A stretch of 64,000 bases of DNA from Aureimonas altamirensis (lineage in GTDB: Bacteria; Pseudomonadota; Alphaproteobacteria; Rhizobiales; Rhizobiaceae), in assembly GCF_001463885.1 (NCBI RefSeq), contig NZ_BBWQ01000002.1:62001-126000 (forward strand), given 5' to 3'. Of the stretch, positions 1 to 8,555 are shown piece after piece. A program made the position numbers and the translations under genes. Position 1 is the first letter of the stretch, and the number at the start of each line of letters is the position of its first letter. The notes under the pieces are model-generated. The model made no database searches. It had not been told where the DNA came from and saw only the letters and a program-made list of their open reading frames with translations.

Positions 1-1
1 A

Positions 2-739
2 CCGCTGGGCCGGCTGGAAGACAACACCACGCACGATCTTGTCGCCGACATCGAGCGGCTGCGCCTGCTGACGGGCGCGGAGCGCTGGCTCGTCTTCGGC
101 GGCTCGTGGGGCGCGACGCTTGCCCTGGCCTATGCGCAGGCGCATCCGCAGAATGTGTCGGGCCTGATCCTGCGCGGCGTGTTCACCGGCCGTCGCAGCG
201 AGCTGGACTGGTTCTACCGCGAAGGCGCAAGCCGGCTCTTCCCCGACGCCTGGGAACGCTTCGTGGCGCCGCTGGATATGGAAGAGCGCGACGACCCCAT
301 CGAGGCCTATCGCCGCCTGCTGACATCCGACGATCGCACCGTGCGTGCGCGGGCCGCCCGTAGCTGGACGGATTGGGAAGCCAGAACCGTTTCCATGCGC
401 TCCATGCCGCAGCCTTCGAGCCTCGACGGTCAGGCGGGCGAGGCAACCATCGCCTTCGCCCGGATCGAGAACCACTTCTTCGTCCACCGACTGTGGCTGG
501 AAGAGGGGCAGCTCATTGCCAATGCCGGGGCCCTTGCCGACATACCCGGCACGATCGTGCAGGGCCGTTACGATGTGGTGACGCCGCCGGTGACGGCATG
601 GGATCTGCACAAGGCCTGGCCGCGATCCATATTGCGGATCGTGGAGGATGCCGGTCATGCCTTCTCCGAACCCGGCACGCTGTCGAGCCTGGTCGAGGCG
701 ACGAACACTTTTGCCGCCGGGCAGGGGGAGCAGGGATGA
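2..739 (+). CDS. pip: Proline iminopeptidase, C-terminal part (cut by window edge)
   Basis: The frame is open from base 2, so the N-terminus lies to the left of the window; 245 residues remain of a family usually about 310-320 long. The alpha/beta-hydrolase nucleophile elbow GGSWGATLALAYAQ is near the left edge, and the other triad members are plausible in VQGRYDVVTP (Asp) and EDAGHAFSEPG (His). These are typical of peptidase family S33, which removes N-terminal proline from peptides in the cytoplasm. The stop TGA overlaps the next ATG (ATGA), so translation is probably coupled to the GFA-domain gene. Family call is firm; exact substrate is inferred. Confidence 0.85.
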   Translation, partial: PLGRLEDNTTHDLVADIERLRLLTGAERWLVFGGSWGATLALAYAQAHPQNVSGLILRGVFTGRRSELDWFYREGASRLFPDAWERFVAPLDMEERDDPIEAYRRLLTSDDRTVRARAARSWTDWEARTVSMRSMPQPSSLDGQAGEATIAFARIENHFFVHRLWLEEGQLIANAGALADIPGTIVQGRYDVVTPPVTAWDLHKAWPRSILRIVEDAGHAFSEPGTLSSLVEATNTFAAGQGEQG

Positions 740-1197
740 CGCTGGACAACAGGCCGGTGATGAAGGGCGGGTGCCAATGCGGCGCGGTCCGTTTCACGCT
801 GGAAGGCGCGCTTGGCGATGCGTCCATCTGCCATTGCCGCATGTGCCAGAAGGCATTCGGCAATCTTTTCGCGCCTCTTGTTTCCGTCGGGTCGGCGCGC
901 CTGCAATGGACCAAGGCCGGACCCACCCGCTTCCAGTCGTCCAGCCACGTCATGCGTGGCTTCTGCCCGAATTGCGGAACACCGCTGACCTACGAGGCGC
1001 CGGACGGTGTCGCCCTTGCCATCGGCGCCTTCGACGACCCGTCGGCGCTGCGGCCCGTGGTTCAGTACGGCACGGAAGGAAAGCTGCCCTATACGGACGA
1101 CCTGCCGAAGCTTCCCGGCCGCCCGACGGCCGACGATCATGACAGCCTTGGCTGGCTGGCGGAGTTGAGGTCCTTCCAGCATCCCGATCACGACTGA
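736..1197 (+). CDS. GFA-domain (CENP-V/GFA fold) zinc-binding protein
   Basis: A 153-residue protein with the glutathione-dependent formaldehyde-activating fold. The zinc-binding cysteines are visible as GGCQCGAVRF near the N-terminus, CHCRMCQKAFG about residue 33, and FCPNCGTPLTY about residue 76. The founding member was described as a glutathione/formaldehyde adduct enzyme, but most family members have no proven reaction, so only the fold is claimed. The start is the ATG that overlaps the upstream stop by four bases (ATGA). A longer open frame upstream (from 373) is a shadow of the peptidase gene. Confidence 0.85.
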   Translation: MTLDNRPVMKGGCQCGAVRFTLEGALGDASICHCRMCQKAFGNLFAPLVSVGSARLQWTKAGPTRFQSSSHVMRGFCPNCGTPLTYEAPDGVALAIGAFDDPSALRPVVQYGTEGKLPYTDDLPKLPGRPTADDHDSLGWLAELRSFQHPDHD

Positions 1198-1311
1198 CAG
1201 CGGGCTTTATCCATCATCGGGCCTGATCGCAGCCATGACGAGAATGCTTGATGGCGCGCCCGGCATAAGTGGTAGAGCTGCCATCCTGAACGATAGGAAG
1301 GCGGCAGCCCG

Positions 1312-2256
1312 ATGGAACAGAGAAGCCCGGCTCCGAAAGTGGTGGAGGCGGAATCAAGTCGTGGATACGCTGCCGCGATCAGTGCCTATCTGATCTGGGG
1401 CCTGGTGGTTCCGCTCTACTTCAAATCCCTCTCGCATGTTCCGACTGCCGAGATCGTCGCCCATCGCATCGCATGGGCGGTCCCCTTCGTCGCGATCCTT
1501 TTGGCCTGGCGCGGGCGCCTTGCGGGCATGCGCGCGTTTCTGACGCCCACCTATCTTGGCCTTGCCGCGCTGACGGCATCCATCATCACGCTCAACTGGG
1601 GTACGTATGTCTATGCCGTCATCAATGGACAGGCGGTAGAGGCGGCACTCGGCTATTACATCAACCCGCTGGTCAGCATTCTGCTGGGGGCGGCATTTCT
1701 GGGAGAGCGCCCCACGCGCCTGCAATGCGTCGCTATCGCGCTTGCGGCGATCGGCGTGCTGGTGATGACGGTGATGGCCGGTGGCCTGCCCATCGTATCG
1801 CTGATCCTGGCCCTGTCCTTCGGCAGCTATGGCCTGCTGCGCAAGCTCATCCCCATCGGCGCGGCGGAGGGCTTCTTTCTGGAAGTGCTGATCCTGCTGT
1901 TGCCGGCGCTTGCCGTCTGCATCTGGCTGATCGCCCATGGCGAAGCACGCTTCGGCGCCAGCACCGGCGAAACGCTGCTGCTGATCGGCTCCGGCCCGAT
2001 CACGGCAATTCCGCTGATCCTGTTCGCCGCCGGCGCCCGCATGCTGAAACTGTCCACCATCGGCATCCTGCAATACATGGTGCCGACGCTGCTGGTCCTG
2101 ACGGCGGTCTACCTGTTCGGCGAACCCTTCGGGCTTTGGAGGCTCGTTGCCTTCGCCTTCATATGGGTGGCGCTGGCCATCTATACCTGGTCGCTCATTG
2201 CCGATGGCCGGCGTCGCCGGCGATCGCGCAAGGCCGACGCCGTGCCGGGCTGCTGA
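1312..2256 (+). CDS. rarD: RarD/EamA-type drug/metabolite transporter
   Basis: A 314-residue, strongly hydrophobic protein with about ten membrane segments arranged as two EamA repeats. The opening (SAYLIWGLVVPLYFKSL) and the conserved NWGTYVYAVINGQAVEAALGY-like stretch near residue 98 are typical of RarD (chloramphenicol-sensitive protein family). The substrate is unknown for most members; amino-acid or metabolite export is the usual guess. The C-terminus is a basic tail (RRRRRSRKAD), which fits cytoplasmic orientation. GGAAGG about 15 bases before the ATG may be the ribosome site. It is convergent with the LOG-family gene, only 4 bases away. Confidence 0.85.
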   Translation: MEQRSPAPKVVEAESSRGYAAAISAYLIWGLVVPLYFKSLSHVPTAEIVAHRIAWAVPFVAILLAWRGRLAGMRAFLTPTYLGLAALTASIITLNWGTYVYAVINGQAVEAALGYYINPLVSILLGAAFLGERPTRLQCVAIALAAIGVLVMTVMAGGLPIVSLILALSFGSYGLLRKLIPIGAAEGFFLEVLILLLPALAVCIWLIAHGEARFGASTGETLLLIGSGPITAIPLILFAAGARMLKLSTIGILQYMVPTLLVLTAVYLFGEPFGLWRLVAFAFIWVALAIYTWSLIADGRRRRRSRKADAVPGC

Positions 2257-2260
2257 AGCC

Positions 2261-2866
2261 TCACAGGCGTTCGATGATTTCCTCGCGGCCGGTGTCCGAC
2301 GTTGTCGCGGCGGCGGCTTCGATGGACGGGAGGATGTCTTCCACGCGGTCGATGACCAGCGGGCGCACCTGATGCGCCGTGTGGATGAAGCCTTCCGCGG
2401 TCATATGGTCGAGCAGGGAGGCCAGCGGACGCCAGAAATCGCCGATATTGGCAATGACGATCGGCTTGCGGTGACGGCCGAGCTGGCCCCAGGTCATGAT
2501 CTCGACAAGCTCTTCCAGCGTGCCGATGCCGCCGGGCAGGGCAACGAAGGCGTCCGAGCGCTCGAACATCTTGTGCTTGCGCTCGTGCATGTCCTCGGTG
2601 ACGATCAGCTCGTCCAGGCGCTTCAATTCGCGCTCCGTCGCTTCCATGTCGATCAGGAATCGCGGGATGATGCCCGTCACCTGTCCGCCCGCACGGATGA
2701 CGCCATCCGACACCGCGCCCATGATGCCGCGCGTGCCGCCGCCATAGACGAGGCGGATGCCGGATCGTCCCATGGCCTCGCCGAGGGCGTATGCTGCTTC
2801 GAGATAGTGAGGGGCGTTACCTGCGGAAGAGCCGCAATAGACGCACAGGGAGCGAATCTTTGTCAT
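2261..2866 (-). CDS. LOG-family (TIGR00730) nucleoside 5'-monophosphate phosphoribohydrolase
   Basis: A 201-residue Rossmann-fold protein with both hallmarks of the Lonely Guy family: the phosphate-binding segment GGGTRGIMGAVSDGV and the PGGIGTLEELVEIMTW motif. Family members release free base from nucleoside monophosphates (cytokinin-type or ordinary AMP/CMP); many bacterial members were long misannotated as lysine decarboxylases. I chose the ATG at 2866 (MTKIRSLCVYCGSS) because the conserved domain begins there; an in-frame start 36 bases upstream (2902) is possible. No operon partner is evident. Confidence 0.85.
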   Translation of the reverse strand: MTKIRSLCVYCGSSAGNAPHYLEAAYALGEAMGRSGIRLVYGGGTRGIMGAVSDGVIRAGGQVTGIIPRFLIDMEATERELKRLDELIVTEDMHERKHKMFERSDAFVALPGGIGTLEELVEIMTWGQLGRHRKPIVIANIGDFWRPLASLLDHMTAEGFIHTAHQVRPLVIDRVEDILPSIEAAAATTSDTGREEIIERL

Positions 2867-2931
2867 ATCGGCAGAGTCCGCCGCAGCGGGGCTGCAAGTC
2901 AAGCGTGGTTTTGCAGTGCGGCATAATGCTT

Positions 2932-3519
2932 TTAGCTGCGCGCTTCGATGGCCTCGGCCACCTCGTCCGTCATCCTGAGGCTACGGACGATCAATGGCAC
3001 GGCAAGAGCGATCACGCTGCGTTCCAGGCCGCGGGCGCGCTGCGCTTCGCGGATCTCGTCCTTGATGGCTGCAAGAACAGGTATGAAACGCAGTGTCAGG
3101 GATATCGCAAGGGCAACCTTGGCGGGTGGAATGATCCGCGAAAACGGGACAAGGCCGCGCTCGATCGCTGCCGTGATGTCCATGCTGCGCGTCGTCAGGG
3201 TAACGAGGTTCGCCGCCAGCACCACCACCGTCAGCCGCAGCAGCGGAACGAAGGCCGATCGCCAGTCACCCAGCACGGCGTGTGTCAGCCCGATCAGCAG
3301 CAGGATGGGAAGAAGCCCGCGAAACTGCCGCCAGATCGTGCGTGGCCCCAGGCCGGCCACCCCATAGGCCGCAAGGACCGCGCACAGGCCGGCCGTCGCA
3401 CTGAGCCAGCCGCCGGCGAGGAACAGCAGCGTGCTGCCAAGCGCCAGAACCGCCAGCTTGGGGCCGGCTTCCATCCGGTGGATGGGGCTGTCTCCGGCCA
3501 TGTACAGGCCCGCGATCAT
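2932..3519 (-). CDS. bioN: Biotin ECF transporter transmembrane subunit BioN
   Basis: A 195-residue CbiQ/EcfT-family membrane protein. The N-terminus begins MIAGLYMAGDSPIHRM, typical of BioN, followed by membrane segments and a cytoplasmic coupling region containing EAQRARGLERS, which resembles the conserved Ala-Arg-Gly coupling motif that docks on the ATPase. It is the last gene of the bioY-bioM-bioN set; its ATG overlaps the bioM stop (ATGA). Together the three proteins import biotin. No biotin synthesis genes are visible in the window, so dependence on uptake cannot be judged here. Confidence 0.9.
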   Translation of the reverse strand: MIAGLYMAGDSPIHRMEAGPKLAVLALGSTLLFLAGGWLSATAGLCAVLAAYGVAGLGPRTIWRQFRGLLPILLLIGLTHAVLGDWRSAFVPLLRLTVVVLAANLVTLTTRSMDITAAIERGLVPFSRIIPPAKVALAISLTLRFIPVLAAIKDEIREAQRARGLERSVIALAVPLIVRSLRMTDEVAEAIEARS

Positions 3520-4190
3520 GCCTGCATGTCCCGATACGCTGCCACGACCGCATCCGGCCGGCCGTCATGCACGACGACGCCTTTGTCGAAGCAGATGACC
3601 CGGTCGAAACCGGACAGAAGGGAAAGATCGTGGGTCGCCATCACCACCTGCGCCGGAACCTCGTCCAGCGCCCGCATCAGCATTCGCGTGTTGCGCAGGT
3701 CGAGCAGGGTGGTGGGTTCGTCCAGAACCAGGATTCGGGGGCGCAGCACAAGCACGCCGGCCAGCGCGACAAGCTGGCGCTGGCCGCCCGACAACTCGTG
3801 CACCAGCCGATCCTCGAAGCCGGCAAGCCCGCGCTCCGCCAGGGCGGCGGCGATGCGCGGCTGCATCTCCGCCTTCGCGATGCCCCGGTTTTTCAGGCCG
3901 AAGGCAAGATCCTCGCCGACGGTGGGGTAGACGATCTGGTTATCCGGGTTCTGGAAGACGAAACCGACCTCGCGCCGGATGGCCTTTGCGTCTTCGCGCG
4001 TGTCGCGGTCGAAAACACGGACATGGCCTGACGTCGGCAGAAGCAGCCCGTTGATCAGCCGGCACAGGCTGCTCTTGCCCGAGCCGTTGGCACCGACGAT
4101 GCCGATACGCCGTTGCGTCAACTGCAGGCCGACATGCGACAGGACGGTTGCCCCGCCGCGCGTCAGCGTTACGTCGTTAAAGACGATCAA
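3516..4190 (-). CDS. bioM: Biotin ECF transporter ATPase subunit BioM
   Basis: A 224-residue ABC ATPase with Walker A GANGSGKSSL, Q-loop VFQNPDNQI, signature LSGGQRQLVALA and Walker B ILVLDEPTTLLD, the last being typical of BioM/CbiO. The start is not an ATG: the conserved N-terminus (IVFNDVTLTRGG) is preceded by TTG at 4190-4188, which overlaps the bioY stop TGA (TTGA), a coupled arrangement. The much longer open frame running to 4499 is out-of-frame bioY sequence and is rejected. It powers uptake through BioY and BioN. Confidence 0.9.
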   Translation of the reverse strand: MIVFNDVTLTRGGATVLSHVGLQLTQRRIGIVGANGSGKSSLCRLINGLLLPTSGHVRVFDRDTREDAKAIRREVGFVFQNPDNQIVYPTVGEDLAFGLKNRGIAKAEMQPRIAAALAERGLAGFEDRLVHELSGGQRQLVALAGVLVLRPRILVLDEPTTLLDLRNTRMLMRALDEVPAQVVMATHDLSLLSGFDRVICFDKGVVVHDGRPDAVVAAYRDMQA

Positions 4191-4750
4191 TGGCTTGCGG
4201 CGACACGGCCCCGGATCAGCGGGTAGGACCGTTTCACCATCACCACGACGGCTGCGGCGATGCCCGCCTTGATGAGATCGCCGGGGATGAACGCCAGAAC
4301 CGATGTCGTGAACGCGGACACAAGGTCCATCCCGGAGGCCGCCGCATACCACGGCACGCCGACCGCGTAGACGATGCCGATGCCGCCCGCCACGGAGATG
4401 AGAAAGGAAGAAACGAAGTTGAGCCTGCTCCAGGCGCGTTCGGTAAGCCAGCCCGCCACGATGGCGGCGGCGAGCCAGCCGTAGATGAAGCCCGACCACG
4501 GGCCCATGAGGTAGCCGAGGCCGCCGCGCCCGCCGGACAGGAGGGGCAGGCCGGCGGCGACCAGCAGGATGAACAGCAGCATCGTCAATCCGCCCTTGCG
4601 GGCGCCGAGCACACCGCCCATCAGCATCGGGCCCATGGATTGCGCGGTGATGGGGATGCCGATCAACGGCACGGTCAGCGGCGGAAACAGCCCAAGGACG
4701 GCCATGATGGCCGCAAACAGGGCAATCTGAACGATGTCACGCGTTTCCAT
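4187..4750 (-). CDS. bioY: Biotin ECF transporter substrate-binding subunit BioY
   Basis: A 187-residue, six-segment membrane protein of the BioY S-component family. Diagnostic stretches are TVPLIGIPITAQSMGPML and the glycine-rich SGGRGGLGYLMGPWSGF, which form the high-affinity biotin site. I chose the ATG at 4750 (METRDIVQIALFA), preceded by AGGGGAG about 10 bases upstream, rather than the longer frame from 4798. It heads bioY-bioM-bioN. I looked for a BioR operator (TTATAGATA-like) in the 90 bases upstream and did not see one, so regulation is undetermined. Confidence 0.92.
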   Translation of the reverse strand: METRDIVQIALFAAIMAVLGLFPPLTVPLIGIPITAQSMGPMLMGGVLGARKGGLTMLLFILLVAAGLPLLSGGRGGLGYLMGPWSGFIYGWLAAAIVAGWLTERAWSRLNFVSSFLISVAGGIGIVYAVGVPWYAAASGMDLVSAFTTSVLAFIPGDLIKAGIAAAVVVMVKRSYPLIRGRVAASH

Positions 4751-4840
4751 TCGGATGATGCTCCCCTTGGTAGCGGATGTCTGGCCGTGATCTTGCATAG
4801 GCGGCGTTCTGTCGCCAGTGACCGCTGATTGACCGCGAAG

Positions 4841-5698
4841 TCAAATCGCGGTGCGCAGGGCCTCTTCCATGTAGATGCGGCGCAAGGCCCGGGTTACGGG
4901 CCCCGGCTTGCCGTCGCCGATGGTGACGCCGTCGATTTCCGTGACGGGCATGACGAAGGCGCCGGCCGAGGTGATGAACGCTTCCGCCGCGTTTCGCGCC
5001 TCGTCGGTAGAGAAGGGGCGCTCCTCAACCGTCAGGCCCTGTTCCGCGGCAAGGCGCAGCAGGCTGGCCCGCGTCGTGCCATGCAGGATGGAGTTGGACA
5101 GCGCCCGCGTGACGATGTGCCCGTCAGTGCCGATGATGAAGGCATTGTTGGATGTGCCCTCGGTGACCATGCCGTCCTCGACCAGCCAGGCATCGTCCTT
5201 GCCTTGCCGCCGGGCTTCCATCTTGGCCATGGACGGCCACAGGAGCTGCACCGTCTTGATATCGCGCCGTCCCCATCTGAGGTCGGGCACGAAGGCCACC
5301 TTCAACCCGGTCTCGATCTCGGGCGATTTCGCCTCGTTCCAGCTTTGGGTGAAGACGACCAGCGTCGGCGGCGTGGTCTCGGGCGGAAAGACGAAGTCGC
5401 GGTCGGCGACCCCGCGCGAAACCATCATGTAGACGCCGCCTTCGTTGAGGGCGTTTCGGCGCAGAAGCTCGCGATGGATCTCCAGCAGTTGCTGGTCGTC
5501 CGCCGGCGAGGGCAGGGAAAGCTCGGCAAGCGAGCGGCGCAGGCGGCGCATATGCCCGGCAAAATCGATCAGCCGTCCATCGAGCACGCTGGTCACTTCA
5601 TAGACCGCGTCGGCGAAAAGAAAGCCGCGATCGAAAACGGAGACACGGGCTTCGTCCTCGGGCACATAGGTACCGTTGGTGTAAACGATGCGACTCAT
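4841..5698 (-). CDS. dat: D-amino-acid aminotransferase (class IV, PLP)
   Basis: A 285-residue fold-type IV PLP enzyme. The N-terminus YTNGTYVPEDEARVSVFDRG with DRGFLFADAVYEV is typical of D-alanine/D-amino-acid transaminase; the catalytic lysine lies in RRDIKTVQLLW (about residue 145), and the PLP phosphate site is suggested by LVEDGMVTEGTSNNAF. The enzyme would make D-glutamate and D-alanine for peptidoglycan or degrade D-amino acids. Branched-chain aminotransferase is the main alternative in this superfamily, but length and N-terminal motif favour Dat. It is divergent from xylB with 69 bases between starts. Confidence 0.85.
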   Translation of the reverse strand: MSRIVYTNGTYVPEDEARVSVFDRGFLFADAVYEVTSVLDGRLIDFAGHMRRLRRSLAELSLPSPADDQQLLEIHRELLRRNALNEGGVYMMVSRGVADRDFVFPPETTPPTLVVFTQSWNEAKSPEIETGLKVAFVPDLRWGRRDIKTVQLLWPSMAKMEARRQGKDDAWLVEDGMVTEGTSNNAFIIGTDGHIVTRALSNSILHGTTRASLLRLAAEQGLTVEERPFSTDEARNAAEAFITSAGAFVMPVTEIDGVTIGDGKPGPVTRALRRIYMEEALRTAI

Positions 5699-5767
5699 GA
5701 TGAACCCTTGAGCTTGCCTTCGGCTCGTCAGGCTATAAACGATGAAGCCGCATCACGGGAGGCGCTG

Positions 5768-7222
5768 TTGGCATATTATCTCGGGCTCGATCTCGGTACC
5801 TCGTCGCTCAAGGCCCTGTTGATCGACGAGCGGCAGACGGCGGTTGCCACCGCGCACGCGCCGCTGTCGGTACAGCGGCCGCATTATGGCTGGTCGGAGC
5901 AGGATCCAGCGAGCTGGATAGAGGCGGCGCGCGGGGCAATCGTCGAGCTGGCCCGTCAGGCGCCGCAAGCCATGGCGCAGGTGAGGGGCATCGGCCTGTC
6001 CGGCCAGATGCATGGCGCCACGCTGCTGGACGCCGACCATGCGGTTCTGCGGCCCTGCATCCTGTGGAACGACAGTCGGGCTCACGAGGAGGCGCAGGCC
6101 CTCGACGACGACGAGTCGCGCGCCATCACCGGCAATATCGTATTTCCCGGCTTTACCGCCCCCAAGCTGGTCTGGGTGGCGCGCCACGAACCGCAGCTGC
6201 GCGAGCGCCTGTCGCATGTCCTTCTGCCCAAGGACTATCTGCGCCTGTGGCTGACGGGCGAATTGCTGTCCGACCTGTCGGATTCGGCCGGAACGTCATG
6301 GCTCGATACCGGCGCGCGGCGCTGGTCTGCCCGCATGCTGGAAAAGACCGGCCTCGACGAGACCGCGATGCCGGGCCTTGTGGAGGGCACCGAGGTGGCT
6401 GGCCGGCTGCGGGATGAGCTGGCGCACGAACTGGGGCTGCCGGCCGGCATCGTGGTTGCCGGCGGCGCGGGTGACAACGCTGCATCCGCATGCGGTGTCG
6501 GCGTGACCCAGTCGGGAACGGGCTTCGTATCGCTGGGCACGTCCGGCGTGCTGTTCACGCCTTCGCGCGGCTACGAGCCGGCACCGGAAACCGCGCTTCA
6601 CACCTTTTGCCATGCCATTCCGGGCCTGTGGCACCATATGGGCGTGACGCTTTCGGCGGCCGGCTCGCTGGAGTGGCTGGCGGGTGTCGTGGGTCAAACC
6701 CCTCAGACCCTGGCCGGCGAAATCGAGCAGGCGCCGGACGAGGCTTCGCGCCTTCTGTTCCTGCCTTATCTGGCAGGAGAACGCACACCCCACAACGACG
6801 CGGTCGTCAGGGGCGCCTTCGTCGGCCTCTCGGCCGAGACGACACGGCTGGACATGACGCGGTCGGTGATGGAGGGCGTGGCCTTTTCGATGCGCGCCTG
6901 CCAGGAAGCCGGAGGTGGGGCCAAGGGCGACGGACCGTTGATCGCCGTCGGCGCAGGGTCCCGCTCGGCTGCGTGGCTGCAGATCCTGGCGGATGTGCTG
7001 GGGCGGGATATCGTCCTGCCTGCGTCGGGTGATTTCGGTGCGGCCTTCGGCGCTGCGCGTCTTGGGCTGTGTGCGGCCGAAGGCGCTTCGCCGGATGACG
7101 TCATGACGATGCCGCCGGTTGCAAGCCGCTTCTCCCCGCGCGAGGGGCCGGCAAGTTCCTTCGAGGCGGCCTATCGCCGATACCGGCTTGCCTACCCGAT
7201 CATACGCAGTCTGATGGTCTGA
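5768..7222 (+). CDS. xylB: Xylulokinase (FGGY sugar kinase)
   Basis: A 484-residue FGGY kinase. The phosphate-1 motif is YYLGLDLGTSSLKALLID, the substrate-binding SGQMHGATLLD and ILWNDSRAHEE are those of xylulokinases, and the probable catalytic base is Asp236 in GGAGDNAASACG. The start is TTG at 5768, five bases after an excellent Shine-Dalgarno (ACGGGAGG); there is no ATG nearby. A far longer open frame from 4829 runs antisense through dat and is rejected. The enzyme phosphorylates D-xylulose to enter the pentose phosphate pathway. No xylose isomerase or sugar transporter is adjacent, so the inducer and source of xylulose are unknown. Confidence 0.9.
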   Translation: MAYYLGLDLGTSSLKALLIDERQTAVATAHAPLSVQRPHYGWSEQDPASWIEAARGAIVELARQAPQAMAQVRGIGLSGQMHGATLLDADHAVLRPCILWNDSRAHEEAQALDDDESRAITGNIVFPGFTAPKLVWVARHEPQLRERLSHVLLPKDYLRLWLTGELLSDLSDSAGTSWLDTGARRWSARMLEKTGLDETAMPGLVEGTEVAGRLRDELAHELGLPAGIVVAGGAGDNAASACGVGVTQSGTGFVSLGTSGVLFTPSRGYEPAPETALHTFCHAIPGLWHHMGVTLSAAGSLEWLAGVVGQTPQTLAGEIEQAPDEASRLLFLPYLAGERTPHNDAVVRGAFVGLSAETTRLDMTRSVMEGVAFSMRACQEAGGGAKGDGPLIAVGAGSRSAAWLQILADVLGRDIVLPASGDFGAAFGAARLGLCAAEGASPDDVMTMPPVASRFSPREGPASSFEAAYRRYRLAYPIIRSLMV

Positions 7223-7231
7223 AACGAAAGA

Positions 7232-7256
7232 ACCGGGGCGGCAAGGCCGCCCCGGT
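7232..7256. terminator. Hairpin between convergent xylB and livK
   Basis: A perfect 11-bp stem with a three-base AAG loop: left arm ACCGGGGCGGC (7232-7242), right arm GCCGCCCCGGT (7246-7256). It lies between the stops of two convergent genes and can form on either strand. No T-run follows on either side, so strong intrinsic termination is likely but not certain. Confidence 0.7.
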
Positions 7257-7282
7257 CCGGATAGGTCAGCGATAACGTCCGC

Positions 7283-8395
7283 TTACTGTGCGGACGCGGT
7301 CTCGACGTAGTCGTATGCGCCGTTCTTCCACTCGTAGACGACATAGCCGGGCAGCGTGACGTCGCCCTTGTCGTCGAACTTCAGGTCGCCGATGACGGTG
7401 GAGAAGTCACCCGAGTCCAGTGCCTCGACGACGGGCTCGTAGTCCGTAGAGCCGGCGGCCTTGACGGCATCGGCCCAGGCCTGGATCGCCGCATAGGTGT
7501 AGAGCGCGTAGCCTTCGGCAGACTTGCCTTCGGCTTCGATTTCCTTGACGACCGGCTCGGCGATCGGGTTCTTGCGCGGATCCGGCGAGAAGGTCATCAG
7601 GGTGCCTTCGCCGGCGTCGCCGGTGATCGCCCAGTACTCGTCGGTCACGATGGCGTCGCCGGACATGATCACGGCGGTGACGCCCTGTTCCTTCATCTGG
7701 CGGGCGATCAGGCCGGCTTCGGTGTGATAGCCGCCGATGTAGACGAGGCCGATGTCAGCCTGCTTCATCTTCGAAACCAGCGCGGTGTAGTCCTTTTCGC
7801 CGGCCGTGTAGGCTTCAACCAGCGAAGGCTTCTTGCCGGCCGCCTCGAGGGCCGCCTGCGTCTCGTCGGCCAGGCCCTTGCCGTAGGCCGACTTGTCGTT
7901 GAGGATCGCGACGTTCTTGTCGCCGAAATGCTCGGCGATATAGGCGCCGGCGACTTCGCCCTGCTGGTCGTCGCGGCCGCAGACGCGGTAGATGCCGTCA
8001 GCCGGACGCTTGTCGGTGAAATCCGGGTTGGTCGAGGCGGGCGAAATCATCACGATTCCTTCCTCGGCGTAGACCTGGCTGGCCGGGATGGACGAGCCCG
8101 AGCAGAAGTGACCGGCCACGAAGACGACGCCTTCCGACGCGTACTGGTTGGCAACCGCCACCGCCTGCTTCGGATCGCAGGCGTCGTCGCCGATCGACAG
8201 CGTCAGCTGCTCGCCGTTGATGCCGCCGGCCGCGTTGATATCCTTTACGGCCTGCTCGGCGCCGACGCGAAGCTGCTGGCCGAACGTGGCGTACTGACCC
8301 GTCATCGGACCGGCAACACCGATCGTGATGTCGGCGAGAGCCGCGCCGGACAGAACGAGATTGAGGGCCACACCGGCCAAAAGTGCTTTCTTCAT
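7283..8395 (-). CDS. livK: Branched-chain amino-acid ABC transporter substrate-binding protein
   Basis: A 370-residue type I periplasmic binding protein. A signal peptide (MKKALLAGVALNLVLSGAALA) precedes a mature start DITIGVAGPMTGQYATFGQQ. The family stretch for ligand carboxyl contacts is suggested by SPASTNPDFT. Two ATGs stand in tandem (8398 and 8395); the second has GGGAAGG five bases upstream and is preferred. It is the binding subunit for the LivHMGF transporter encoded just upstream on the same strand, but separated from it by 160 bases with a hairpin, so it may have its own promoter. Leucine/isoleucine/valine is the likely ligand; amide or urea relatives cannot be excluded. Confidence 0.9.
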   Translation of the reverse strand: MKKALLAGVALNLVLSGAALADITIGVAGPMTGQYATFGQQLRVGAEQAVKDINAAGGINGEQLTLSIGDDACDPKQAVAVANQYASEGVVFVAGHFCSGSSIPASQVYAEEGIVMISPASTNPDFTDKRPADGIYRVCGRDDQQGEVAGAYIAEHFGDKNVAILNDKSAYGKGLADETQAALEAAGKKPSLVEAYTAGEKDYTALVSKMKQADIGLVYIGGYHTEAGLIARQMKEQGVTAVIMSGDAIVTDEYWAITGDAGEGTLMTFSPDPRKNPIAEPVVKEIEAEGKSAEGYALYTYAAIQAWADAVKAAGSTDYEPVVEALDSGDFSTVIGDLKFDDKGDVTLPGYVVYEWKNGAYDYVETASAQ

Positions 8396-8507
8396 CATGA
8401 CCTTCCCATGTTGTTGACGATCCACCCCGGCAGGCTCTCTGAATGCTGGTGCCGCGCGGTGCCCTTGCTGGATTAAAGACCAGTCCAGGGGATTATGAAA
8501 TGGGAAA

Positions 8508-8541
8508 GACGCCGCCGGAAGATTAATTCTTGTGCGGCGTC
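8508..8541 (-). terminator. Hairpin after the livHMGF-DUF6867 operon, before livK
   Basis: On the minus strand GACGCCGC (8541-8534) pairs with GCGGCGTC (8515-8508) and is followed by TTTCCC. The loop contains a second, smaller repeat AAGA...TCTT. It starts 15 bases after the DUF6867 stop and lies about 110 bases before livK. It may end or attenuate the upstream operon so that livK is expressed at a different level. Confidence 0.55.
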
Positions 8542-8555
8542 AATCCGTGCCCAGT

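Noticed and set aside
4751-4840. BioR operator upstream of bioY
   Set aside because: No TTATAGATA-like palindrome was found in the interval.
4829-5767. Long upstream extension of the xylB frame
   Set aside because: It runs antisense through dat, is Arg/His/Ala-rich with no domain, and a TTG with a strong ribosome site begins exactly at the kinase domain.
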